Part shown: in pieces, positions 1 to 9,887 of the stretch
Position numbering within the stretch: the first letter of the stretch is position 1
How the letters are laid out: each line of letters opens with the position of its first letter
Made by a program: the position numbers and the translations under genes
Notes under the pieces: model-generated
Seen by the model: the letters and a program-made list of their open reading frames with translations, nothing else
Told to the model about the DNA's origin: nothing
Database searches by the model: none
Assembly (NCBI GenBank): GCA_024220525.1
Contig: JAMYWO010000254.1
Span: 1 to 57,928, forward strand
Source: Cochliopodium minus
Taxonomy: Eukaryota; Discosea; Himatismenida; Cochliopodiidae
DNA length: 57,928 nt
Reading direction: 5' to 3'

Positions 1-110
1 AATAAAAAATAAAAAATAATAAAATAATAAAATAAAAAATAAAAAATAAAAAATAAAAAATAAAAAATAAAAAATAAAGAATAAAAAAATTTAAATTAAA
101 AATAATGAAA
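1..110. repeat. A/T low-complexity tract (AATAAAA-type)
   Basis: Degenerate tandem AATAAAA/AATAAAAA units fill the left edge. They lie inside what must be an intron of the aspartyl-tRNA synthetase gene, because a good exon ends near 142 and the rest of that gene has to lie further left. No coding potential is visible. Confidence 0.8.
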
Positions 111-2210
111 ATAAAAAAAAAATTTTAAAAATAAAAATTGTTACCTTCAGAAGCAGCAGAAATGATCTTTGGGGAGTGAATTTCGGTGAAATCCTTTTCG
201 ATCAAAAAGTTTCTGAAGAGCAAGCAGACAGCAGATTGGAGTCTGAACAAAGCTTGATTGGCCAATGTTCTCAAATCGATGACTCTGTTGTCCAAACGAA
301 CCTTTCTGGAGATTGAAACGTATTTCTACGAAAAAAATAAATAAAATAAATAATTTTTAAAAAAAAATAAATAAAATAAATAATAATTTAAAAAAAAAAA
401 AAAATTAATAAATTGTTTTTAAAAAATTTAAATAAATTAATTAATTGAAAAGAGGATCATATAATTTATCAGAAATTTAATTAGGTAGCTCAGAGTTGTC
501 TTCAAAAAAAATAAGACAAATGCCTGAAATCATCATGTTTAAAAAAATGATCAAATAAATGATGTAGATAAAATAATAAGTATAAAAAGTAAAAAAATGA
601 GAAAAAATAAAATTCAAATCAAAAAAAAAAGTAAAAAAATGAGAAAAAATAATAAAAAATAAAAAAATGATAAAGTAAATTTAAATTAAAAAACAAAAAA
701 TTTCAAATAAAAAGTAAAAAAAAAGAAAGTAAAAAAAATTGGTTACCATAGTCTTGGATTTTCTGTCTTCAAGTTCCAAGATTTGATTCTTGATTTCTTC
801 AGTAGATTCCTTGTTCTCCTTCAAAATTTCGATTTGCTTGGAGATCTCCAAGATGTCTTGCTTTTGCTTCTTGATGATGGATCTAGGGACGGAGCAGTCC
901 AAGATCTGGATAGGCAAGGGTTGAGCTTCGGAAGAAACGAAGATTTTGGTGACTCTCAACTCGATTTCCTTTTGGGTACATGACTCAATAGTCTCTACGT
1001 TTTCTACTTCGTCCAAAGATCCTTGATTTATTAAAAAAAAAAGATGAGATTTTGTAAAGATTTAAAAAAAAAAATAAAGCAAAATAAAAAGCAAAAATGT
1101 TAATAATATTTAAGACTCATCCAAATTTTGTGGATTTAATTTTTTCAGTGGATTTATTTGTAAAGTCTTTTTAATCTCCAATTATGATTATCTCCATACA
1201 ATTGAAAAAGATTGCAAAAAATTTGCAAAAAGGATGATAATATGATTCAAGAACAAAAGATAATAAAAAATGAAGAATGTTTTCAAAATAAAATAAAGGA
1301 AAAAGCAAATGTGATAAATAATATGAAGATTATAGAATGAATATAAAAAAGAAAAATAAGAATTTTGAAATAATAAATTAATACTGTTTTTTTGATTTTA
1401 ATATTACCAATTTCTCCATAAAAATCTACGATGGATTCAACTGGAATTCTTTTTGCAAACAATACCATCTCTTTTGGAATCAAATCAGTCTTTGCAACTA
1501 CAGCTTGCAAGGTATGCACTCTTTGTCTAATCACGATGAAGGTGAGATTACCTGCACCTCTGGATGCCAATACTCTTCCTCTGATGAGAACTTGTTGTCC
1601 AACATCTTTTTTGCTTAAATTGGAGATTTTAGTGTAATTCTTTCTTTCTTTTGATTGGGATCTGTTCAATGGTGAATTTCCAAAGAAATCTTTGAATTTT
1701 TCCATTTCTTGTTCTTTTTTCTTTTTCTATTTATTTTGATTATTAAAAGATGATCTCATTAAATTAAGGTTTATTTGAATATTAGAACATCATTAATATC
1801 CTATCATGATAGGAAAGGAGGAATAGATTGGATTTGGGATTTTTGAAATCATATACTGATTTATTATTTATATTTGTACTATTTTAATATTTTTTGTTTT
1901 ATTTAAATTTGTAATATTTTGTATTTTTGATTAGTTTTGTTTTACCTCTTCTTCTTCTCTTTGTTTCTTTTGTTCATCTTTCTTCTTTTGTTGTTCCAAT
2001 TTCTTCAATTGTCTTTATTTCATGTAAAAAAATAAATAAATGATGTATAGAATCAATAGAGCAAATTTACAACAAAGTTGAAGTAAATATTTCATATAAG
2101 GTGGTTGTAAATATTTTTGGATATAATCTAAATTATAAAACATACTTTTTGGATAATTTCTTTTCTCCACCTTCTCCTTCAACTTGCACTTCAACTTCAT
2201 TTTCTTTCAT
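1..2210 (-). CDS. DARS1: Cytosolic aspartyl-tRNA synthetase, N-terminal part (runs off left edge)
   Basis: Charges tRNA-Asp in the cytosol. Visible exons on the minus strand are about 2210-2153, 2016-1947, 1722-1409, 1020-750 and 330-142, with the rest beyond base 1. In order they encode a Lys/Glu-rich N-terminal extension ([19 protein letters not shown]), the OB-fold anticodon-binding domain ([26 protein letters not shown]) and the hinge into the class II core ([20 protein letters not shown], then [14 protein letters not shown], which contains motif 1). I place the start at ATG 2208-2210 because it splices in frame into the lysine-rich exon, as in other eukaryotic cytosolic AspRS. The ATGs at 2200 and 1705 are out of frame or internal. 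Splice ends are read by eye. The identification is secure; the catalytic core is not in the window. Confidence 0.93.
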
Positions 2211-2500
2211 TTTTGTTTTGACAATATTTTTTTTATAATTTTAAATTTTTCATAAATTAAAAAAAATTTTAAAAAGGAAATCTTTATTTATTCCTATATT
2301 TTTCTCATATTTCAAAATCAACAATCTATTTTTAAGATATAATTTTCAGAATTTTGATTGTCAATCTATTTCGCCAATTGAAATCAATTCCAATCCATCA
2401 AATTTTTGAAGATTAATAGAATAAGTAGGTACTTAAAAAATTTTGGAAATTATTTAAGAAAAATTATCCCAAAGTGGGTACATAAAGAAATTTGATATGT

Positions 2501-2645
2501 TATCCGTCGAGTCCCATTTATCTGGTCGGAAAATAAATATAAAATAAAAAATAAAGGGAGGGAAAGGGGTCCCCTTTGGGGATAGGGTCCCCCTGTTTTT
2601 TTATTTTATATTCATTTTCAGACAGACAATGGGACGAGACGGATA
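2501..2645. mobile_element. Fold-back (MITE-like) element with 50-bp imperfect inverted ends
   Basis: Bases 2501-2550 (starting TATCCGTCGAGTCCCATTTA) are the imperfect reverse complement of 2596-2645 (ending AATGGGACGAGACGGATA). The 45-bp core between them is GC-rich for this genome and contains a near-perfect palindrome, AAAGGGG-T-CCCCTTT. No ORF fits such an element, so it would have to be non-autonomous or a structural hairpin. No target-site duplication is obvious. It lies just outside one arm of the larger inverted repeat at 2662-2750, so it may have inserted next to or within that element. Confidence 0.6.
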
Positions 2646-2661
2646 CAATACTTATCCTTCG

Positions 2662-2750
2662 AAAACTGAATTCAGCGATTATAAAAATCGCTATCCTCTC
2701 CTCTAACACATTAATGTTTAATTCGACAAAATAAACCATTTATAAATAAT
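2662..2750 (+). repeat. Left arm of a roughly 90-bp inverted repeat
   Basis: The segment ending with AACACATTAATGTTTAATTC and AAACCATTTATAAATAAT recurs in reverse complement at 3728-3820, with a few small differences. A short internal hairpin, AGCGATT..AATCGCT, is present in both arms. The arms flank the broken tyrosine-recombinase ORF, which suggests they are ends of one element. Confidence 0.8.
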
Positions 2751-3432
2751 ATTCCCTCAAAAATATAAATAATGATAAATATACAGTGATCTCGCACCAT
2801 TAATAAATATAAAAAATAATTAATAAATAATAAAATATAAATGCATCCTGTTGTTTATTATGAATTATTTTTTTTTTAAATTTTTATTATTATAATAAAA
2901 AAAAAATTAAAATATTAATGGAAGAAGATTTAAATGAGGATTTAATAAAAGATGTTTTTGAGGTATTATCTTGAACAAAGAACAAGAATTCGAAAAAAAG
3001 TCAATTGATACACCCTTTGATCCTGTTGAAATTGTTGAATATTATCTTGCTCACCTGCCATTCCATGAAAAAAGAGATTTCCAACAAAAATTTTGATTTG
3101 AAACTACAATATTGGTATTGCGACAAAAGACCAGTTGGAGAAAAGACATTGGGACTATATTTGAGACAAATCTGCGAAAAGTACGGTGAAATGAAGGTGA
3201 GTGAGAATAACCTGCATAAACAATCTAATTCAAGCTGGATTCAAAATATCCGAAATACAAGATGCAAGCATAATTCAAAAACTGTGATTAAACGATATAT
3301 GAGGACCACAGAAGAACATCAATCCAAAAAATCACATGCACTATTCGATAAACCTTCAAAAGTAAAAATTAAAAAACAAAAATCTAATGATTCAATAAAT
3401 AAAAATAAAAATAATATAGTGAATAATAATAT

Positions 3433-3635
3433 AAATCACTATTACCCTCCGCACCATTAATACCATCCTCCGCACCATTATTACCATCCTCCACAACCCT
3501 ATTATCCTCCTCCGATCCAAAATCCTCAATATCTACACGATTACTCTCAACATCCCTATTATCCTCCTCCACAACCCTATTATCCTCCTCCGATCCAAAA
3601 TCCCATTATCCGCACCATTATTACCATCCTCCTAA
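3433..3635 (+). repeat. Tandem Pro/Tyr/His-coding repeats
   Basis: Units built on TATTATCCTCCTCC, CCGCACCATTATTACCATCC and CACAACCCTATTATCC recur about ten times. A 36-40 bp compound unit that includes CTCCTCCGATCCAAAATCC occurs twice. Read on the plus strand they give YYPPPQ / YHPPHH-type repeats, like the low-complexity tails of annexins and other membrane- or coat-associated proteins. They sit at the 3' end of the broken recombinase region, within the inverted-repeat arms. Confidence 0.75.
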
Positions 3636-3727
3636 TTATCACCAAAATTGAGTTTTATTAAAATCTTTTATTTTTATTTACCGTCAAAAACCGGAAATTA
3701 TTTTGTTAGTAGATTTTTGAGTCGGAA

Positions 3728-3820
3728 ATTATTTATAAATGGTTTATTTTGTCGGAAATTAAACATTAATGTGTTAGAGGAGAGGATAGCGATTTTTTAT
3801 CGCTGTTCAAAATTCAGTTT
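3728..3820 (-). repeat. Right arm of the roughly 90-bp inverted repeat
   Basis: Reverse complement of 2662-2750. Just outside the matching part, GTCGGAAATTATTT is repeated in direct orientation with small differences at 3720-3733 and about 3751-3764, a short duplication specific to this arm. Confidence 0.8.
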
Positions 3821-4568
3821 GAGGAGGATAATAGAAAATAAAATTTATAGTGTGATACTAACCTATTTCAAATTCCCAGACCAAATGTCAAAACTATTAA
3901 TATTATAGGAGCCATATCTTTACTAATAATATATGAAACAATTTTTTTCACTGTTAAAAGACTTATGAAAACCTCTCCAACATTTCTGCAACAAAAGCAA
4001 GCATTTGTAAATAAATAAGAATTCAAAATTTAAAAATCCTCATTTGAAATGTAAACCTCCAAATACTCCTCCTACATTTGGAATCATTTTTTGGAACTCA
4101 TGACAATTCGAAATCGAAATTGTTCCAAATTATAAAGGAACAATTAAAAAAAAAGGAACATTCAAACTAAATGAACAAAATTCAAAAAAAAAAGTATTAT
4201 TTAAATCTTATTATTTAATTCCAAAATTGATGAAATTCTACAATTCTCAATAAAATTTAAAATTTAAAGCAAAATCTTATCAAAAGATTTCAACAATAAC
4301 ACTTCAAGTTTAACATAATGTTTGAAAGATTGTTTGTTTGATTTTAATAGGAAAATTAAAAATTCATAATTTATAATTTATAATTTTATTTGGGAAGAAA
4401 TAATAATGAAAACTGGATAGGAAATTCGAGAATAAAAAATTAATATAATTAATAAAAAAATACAAAAATATGGCGAATGAAAGCGTTTGAAAATTGATAT
4501 GAAATGGTGGTTTTAACAAAATAAAATAAAATAAAAAAAACTCATATTTCCTAAAAAGAGAGAAAGAA
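3821..4568. other. Gene-free stretch with possible decayed coding remnants
   Basis: No intact gene is seen. On the plus strand, about 3860-4010 reads FQIPRPNVKTINIIGAISLL, which faintly recalls the R-G-x-x-x-x-x-I-G-A-I/L-S context of IS630/Tc1-type DDE transposases. A second open piece follows in another frame near 4040-4230. These could be relics of a plain DNA transposon or chance ORFs. The rest is A/T-rich without recognisable signals. Confidence 0.3.
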
Positions 4569-5806
4569 ATGAACATTAATTTCAACAAAAAGCTTTACAA
4601 TTTCATGGATAATTTGGATCAAAGCCCAATTTTTTGGAAAACAGATCTTTTGAGTGAGTGGTTTGAGAGTGTACTCTGCTTAAAGCAATATGTCAGCATA
4701 ATCAAAAAGAAGAAATTGAGTGGGAAAAAATTCGATTCGATAATAAATGAGAATAGGCTAGATAGATTGGATATCATCAAAATAGGACATAAAAAATTGG
4801 TCATTCAATTATGGAGGTAATAAATTTATTTTTTAAATTCCTTATATTTTGAATATCACGAATGAATCATCTCATCTAACATTTTTATTTTTATTTCCTC
4901 ACAATTAGAAAAATGATCGACAAATTTCCAGAAATAGATCTACAATTAAACCATCAGAAAAGATCATTCAGTTCTCCATTGTTGATAGGAAAGGAAATAA
5001 ATACTTTGTTGTCTCCAAGTAATAATAATATTAATGAGTTCACCCCAACAAAATCAAATAGCTTTGAAGAACAGATGAATTACAAGATATTGGTTACTCA
5101 AACGTACACTCAAGAACAAATATCAAAATGGAGGAAACAAGAAGTGAAAGAATGGTTGAGAAAGATTGGATTTCAATCCTTTGAAGTTGTATTCGAAAGA
5201 AATAATATATTTGGTGATATCCTTTTAGATTTGAAAGGTATTTTTTAATTTAAGTATTTCATTTTTTTAAATTTTTTATTTTATATTTCTTTACAAAAAG
5301 AGGATATACTGAGAGAAATGGGGATCAATTCTTTTGCATCCATCAAGAAATTCATCTATTGTTTGAGATTATTATGCCCATCTCACTTCCAATCAAATAA
5401 ATCAAAGTCAATAAAGATTAAAAACAACCTCAAGACCATCAATGAAGGGATGATGTTGATATCACCAACTTCGTTATCTCCAAAATCCCCCTCTTCTTTA
5501 AATAATTCTCCCCTCAACTCCCCAAGAAATTCACCAACAAAAGAAAACATTTTACCCTCCAAATGGGATTCAGTGCAAGTATCACAATGGATCTATTCAA
5601 AGGGTTATGGAATCTACTCTAAATTATTCAAAGAAAATGAAATAAACGGAGAAATCTTGGGATCGCTGGAGGATCAGGATCTGAAGGAGATAGGCATTTC
5701 TTCATCCAAAGACAGGAAGAATATCATTTCTAAAATCAAAGATCTAAACAAAGGAAGATTAAGATTGCCTTCACTTAAAACCACCTCACTATTCAAAAAT
5801 AATTAG
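4569..5806 (+). CDS. Triple SAM-domain protein
   Basis: Exons 4569-4816, 4909-5237 and 5301-5806 join in frame to 360 residues. Three SAM-like domains are visible: residues ~15-83 (WFESVLCLKQYVSII..LDRLDIIKIGHKKLVIQLW), ~155-220 (WRKQEVKEWLRKIGFQSF..ILLDLKEDILREMGI) and ~280-345 (WDSVQVSQWIYSKGYGIYSK..DLKEIGISSSKDRKNII). SAM domains form protein-protein and sometimes RNA contacts, often as polymers. The linkers are Ser/Pro-rich (SPKSPSSLNNSPLNSPRNSP), which suggests phosphorylation. The first intron follows the first domain and the second splits SAM2, at phases 2 and 1. No catalytic domain is seen, so a scaffold is likely (inference). Start is the first ATG of the open frame, with A/T-rich leader upstream. 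Confidence 0.85.
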
Positions 5807-5927
5807 ATCATGAAATTGAAAAAAAAGAAGAAAAAATAAAATGTTTTTTTGTTTTATTATTATTTAAAAAAAGTTCCATTTCAAAAAATGACTTTTTTAA
5901 ATTCAATTTCAAATTTTTTTTAACAAT

Positions 5928-8850
5928 TTATTTTTTATTTTCATTTTGTTGTTTCAAAATTTTGTTTCTAAATTCTATAACTTTTGGATGAGCCCTCACA
6001 ATATTATCAACATTATTTTCAGTCAAGCCCTTTAAATGAAGTCCCTTGATGGAAACGGCCCTAGATAAAGCAACATAAGCTTGCCCGTATTCAAACACTT
6101 TGGAGAGATCCACCCTCATTGATTCAAAAGAAAGCCCTTGGCATTTGTGAACTGTAAATGCATATCCCAAAAGTAAAGGAATGTTGTATCTAACAGCAGC
6201 TCCTTCTCTAAAAAAAATGTTTAAAATTAAAAAATAATTAAAAATTAAAACGACTTATAAATAAGGATTTTAAAAAATTAAAAAAAAATTAAAAAACAAA
6301 TATAAAAACAAAAATAAAAATAATGTAAAATTAAAAAGACTAAACAAAATTAAAAATACTTTTAAAAAAATAAAAGAAAAAAAAATTAAAAAAATTTTAA
6401 AATGAAAAAATATTTAAAAATAAAAACCAAGAAATTATTTTTTTAATACATATTACTTACATATTGCTTGTTGAGTCAGTGTTGGGAACAACAACAAATA
6501 GGGTGTTAGAAAACTGGACTCTGGGCAACCACTTGTTAATTTCAAACCACTTCTTGATCCCCTCCATGCTCACATCCAAGTTGTCATTGTTGCTAGGAAT
6601 GAAATCTTTGGACTCTACAAAATCTGATACGTAACCCTTCGATCCATTAACCTAAAAGAATTTTTTTTATTTTTTTTTTAATTTTTTTTTTAATTTTTTT
6701 TTAATTTTTTTTTTAATTTTTTTTTTATAATTTTTTTAATATTGAAAATATAAAATACAAGTTTCAAGCTAGGTATGTTTGATGTCAAAAGCACTTGAGC
6801 TCCCACTTTCAACTTCAAATTTTCTTTGATCTGACTATTTTTAAGCAAACTTTTCAGTTTCAAATGTGTTTCCTCTACAATTGTTTTATTGAAAAAATTT
6901 TTAAAAAATTTTTATTTTTTATTTTATTTATTTTTAAATAATAAAAAAATTTAAAAATAAGTTTAAGCTTATTATTTTTTATTTATTTTTATTTAACCTG
7001 ATTTATCATGTAGTACAGGATCTATTTCTTCCACACTGATAAACTCGTATTGTTTTTCATCCAAACTTTTCAACTCTCTTTCGTTTATTTGGTCTACATT
7101 CACATTCAAAGGGAAAAGCTAAAAAAATAAAAAATAAAAGAAATAAAACAAAAGAAAAAAATGAGTTTAAAATGAAAATAAATTTAGGAATCAAAAATAT
7201 TCAATTAATATTAAAATAAAAAAATAAAAATAATACATAAAGATTTTGGGTTTTAAAATTAATATTAAATAAAAAAATAAAAAATAAATTAAAATTGATC
7301 CACAAAAAAATTTGAGAATAAAAAAATAAAAAATAAAAAAATAAAAATTTTTGATTTTTTTTTTTTTTTACCTTTGTAGGAATGATTTTTTGATTTTCGG
7401 GTTTCTTTTCGTATTTGGTGTTTTCCAACAAATATTTCAAGGAAGATTTCTCGAGTTTTCCAACACGTATTTCTTGAAGGATGTCCTGGAAGGTGGAGTC
7501 TGCTTGGCGGTAGATTTTGGTGAGCTCCATTATTTGGGGTTTGCATTCTTCCCATCTGCTACTTTCAAAGCAAAATCTCGTTTCTTTGTCTGTAGTGTTC
7601 ACGGGCTTTTGAAAAAAATAAAAAAAAAAATTAAACTCTTTGTTAAATTAAAAAATAATGTTAAATAAAAAAATCTAAAAATATTTTTAAAATAAAAATT
7701 AAAAATTAAATTTATTAAATTTGAAATAAAAAAAAAAAATCATAGAAAATAAAAAAAAAATTGATAAATAAAATCAAAATAAAAAAAATTTGATAATAAA
7801 CTATAAAAAAATATTGTAAAAATCAAAATTCATAAATTTTATTTTTTAACTGGTAACTGAAAAAAATCTCCGCACAAAATAAGTTGTATTCCTCCAAATG
7901 GTTGAGCAGACTTTCTGAAAGTTCGTGCCAAAATCTCCAACTTGTCAAAAATTTCCTCACCTAAAAAAAAAAATAATGATAAAAAAAAAAATTGATTCAC
8001 AAAAAAAAAAAATAATCATCAAAAAATGATCAAAAAAATAATAATAATCAAAAAAAATTCTTTTTTTTTTTACTTATCATACTAATTTCGTCAATTATCA
8101 ATATTTTCACTCCCAACCAATTTTTGAGTTTTCTCTTGTATTGAATCAATTTGTCTTGTTTTTTATTAAATATTTTATTTTAATTTCTTAAAAAAATTTC
8201 TACCAATAGGTTCAGTTCCTCTTAAAATACCAGACCTTTTTTTAAATATTTTTTAATATTTGAAATATTTTTATTTTTATTTTATTTTTTTATTTTTATT
8301 TTTATTATTTTATTTATTTATTTTTTTTTTATTTTTTTACCAAGAATACAACGTCTCACCATGGATGTGGAAAGAAGCTATTCCTGTGCTGGCTGTAATT
8401 GCAACTTGGTCCTTCCTTATCTGAGTTGCATTGGTGAGAAAATCGATGATCTTCGAAAGTAAAAAAGATTTTCCTTCAAAAAATTAAAAAAATCAATAAA
8501 ATCAATAAAATTAAATAAAAAATTAAAAATAAAATTAAATAAAAAATGAAAGTATATTACCAGTTCCAGCTCCTGTTTAACAATTTAAATTTTATTTTTA
8601 TTTTTATTTTTTTTTCTCAGAAAAAATTGACCTCCTGTTATGAACACATTGCTCCCCTTTAATATTTCAGAAACGACCTTGTTTTGTTCTTCATTGAGAG
8701 AACTGGTGAGGTTTTGGTAGGTGATGAAATTCAATACGTTGTGGGCCTTAAGAGATTCTTCTCTTTTTTGCTTTTCTTCGTTGAATTTTTTGAAAGGGTT
8801 GATGTTTTCGTTCTCGTTCTTTCTTTTTTCTCCTCTCACTATTTTTTTTT
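5928..8850 (-). CDS. PIF1: PIF1-family 5'-3' DNA helicase
   Basis: Superfamily 1B helicase acting on G-quadruplexes, telomeres and, in many eukaryotes, mitochondrial DNA. On the minus strand about eleven exons carry the motifs in order: [10 protein letters not shown] and FITGG, Walker A GGAGTGKSFLL (8640-8460), motif Ia [17 protein letters not shown] (8340-8440), Walker B IIDEISMI (8075-8110), motif [18 protein letters not shown] (7855-7960), [16 protein letters not shown] (near 7520), [22 protein letters not shown] (6650-6810), and the C-terminal [15 protein letters not shown] and [14 protein letters not shown] (5990-6170). The Walker A loop is assembled from three exons, the middle one only 12 nt (8561-8572). 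The 5' end is unresolved: the first supported exon (8845-8620) has no in-frame ATG, so an upstream coding exon is expected within 8850-9150. No obvious Helitron Rep domain is present, so a host PIF1 is likelier. Confidence 0.9.
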
Positions 8851-9176
8851 TTTTGAAAATAATTATTTGATAATGTAATGTTCCCAATAAATGTTATAAC
8901 AGAATGTGATAAAGATTTGCTCCACAATGAAAAATTCACAATGAAAAATTTTTGTGAGAATTTAACATTAATATTAAATATAAGATTCTATTATTGATCA
9001 ATGAGATCCAAATTATCATATTATCATTTTATAAGTTGATCATTTAACCTTAATCGATCATTTTTACGAACAAATTTTCATTCCAAATTCTTTTATCAAA
9101 AATCATCCAACAAATTAATTTATGATATTATATGAGTTCTATTTCTTTCAAAAATATGAAAGATATGAAAGATGTT

Positions 9177-9527
9177 TTAATTTTTTTTGAAATGATCGTT
9201 ATTTGTATTATCTTTTTTTCCCGCATTTTTTAAAAAAATTCTTATTTCTTTCTTACTTTCTGATTGTTTGGTCATCAATATATTTGATGATTGAATGTCG
9301 AATCTGCTATTTCCTAAATTATTCTTCTTATTGGAATATTGGCTTCTCATTTGAGATAAGAGAGATTTGGGTTTATTCATATTCTGGAAGAATCTTTCTG
9401 CATTCATTTTAGAAGTGAATGCTTTATAATTTCCTCCTTTTATCCCATTTACTTGTTCATTTGCTTCTTTCAAAGAATTATATATCCCAGGTTTTTTTCC
9501 AACTATAACCACAAAATATTCTTCCAT
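9177..9527 (-). CDS. Small RNase H1 N-terminal (viroplasmin/hybrid-binding) domain protein
   Basis: Single-exon, 116 residues, ATG at 9527. The N-terminus (YFVVIVGKKPGIYNSLKEAN then VNGIKGGNYKAF) matches the roughly 45-residue domain at the start of eukaryotic RNase H1, which binds RNA/DNA hybrids; the key W/Y-G-x-x-P-G-I-Y and G-x-x-x-K-x-F signatures are visible. No RNase H catalytic domain (D-E-D-D) follows. The remaining 70 residues are basic and low in complexity. It may be a stand-alone nucleic-acid binding protein, or the first exon of a longer RNase H1 that was lost. It lies next to the PIF1 gene on the same strand. Confidence 0.75.
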   Translation of the reverse strand: MEEYFVVIVGKKPGIYNSLKEANEQVNGIKGGNYKAFTSKMNAERFFQNMNKPKSLLSQMRSQYSNKKNNLGNSRFDIQSSNILMTKQSESKKEIRIFLKNAGKKDNTNNDHFKKN

Positions 9528-9887
9528 TCTATTTGATCAAATATATTCAAAAAAATGTTCTTATTATTTTCAATTTTTTTTTAAATTTTTTCCACTGTGG
9601 TTTAAAATTATTAGGGGAATAATTTAAAAAAATATGAAAAAATATGAAAAGAAAGTTTCAATTAGAATTTTTTTTTCACTTTTTCAAATTTACTTTGAAT
9701 TGGATATTCGCTTATCAATTATACCAATTTAATTTATTTTTTTATTTTTAATTTGGAAATTTCTTAAACGATTTTAAAATTTTTCAGAAAAATATTTCAA
9801 GCAATTTTTATTTTATTTGAATTAACAAACAATAAAATATAAAATGAAAGAAAAAAAAAAACACACTAAAAAAAAAAAAATAAAGAA
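9528..9887. other. Intergenic region between divergent genes
   Basis: About 360 bases separate the divergent starts of the hybrid-binding-domain gene and the first ELWxxDGT-type gene, so promoters for both should lie here. The sequence is alternating A- and T-runs (an A-tract of about ten at 9868-9880 precedes the plus-strand start). I see no distinct TATA box, RNA gene or ORF. Confidence 0.6.

Larger units (their letters stand above)
2662..3820 (+). mobile_element. Inverted-repeat element with a broken tyrosine recombinase (Crypton/DUF3504-like)
   Basis: Between the two inverted arms lies a plus-strand reading region, about 2919-3390, that resembles the tyrosine recombinases of Cryptons and related host DUF3504 proteins. 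Recognisable pieces are FDPVEIVEYYLAHLPF, a WYCDKRPVGEKTLG segment (the family has a P-V-G-x-x-x-L-G signature here), and a C-terminal VIKRYMRTTEEHQSKKS, where the family has the catalytic Tyr in an R-Y/S-Y-x-R-T-x-E context. The pieces fall in more than one frame, so the element looks broken, with a few interruptions. No reverse transcriptase or capsid region is visible. DIRS-type elements also use such recombinases and have inverted ends, so that family is not excluded. The tail is Tyr/His/Pro-repeat coding sequence. Confidence 0.55.

Noticed and set aside
8585-8887. Apparent gene start at 8887 for the PIF1 helicase
   Set aside because: The triplet there is TTG, not ATG, and an in-frame stop lies two codons upstream, so this is only the 5' end of an open exon.
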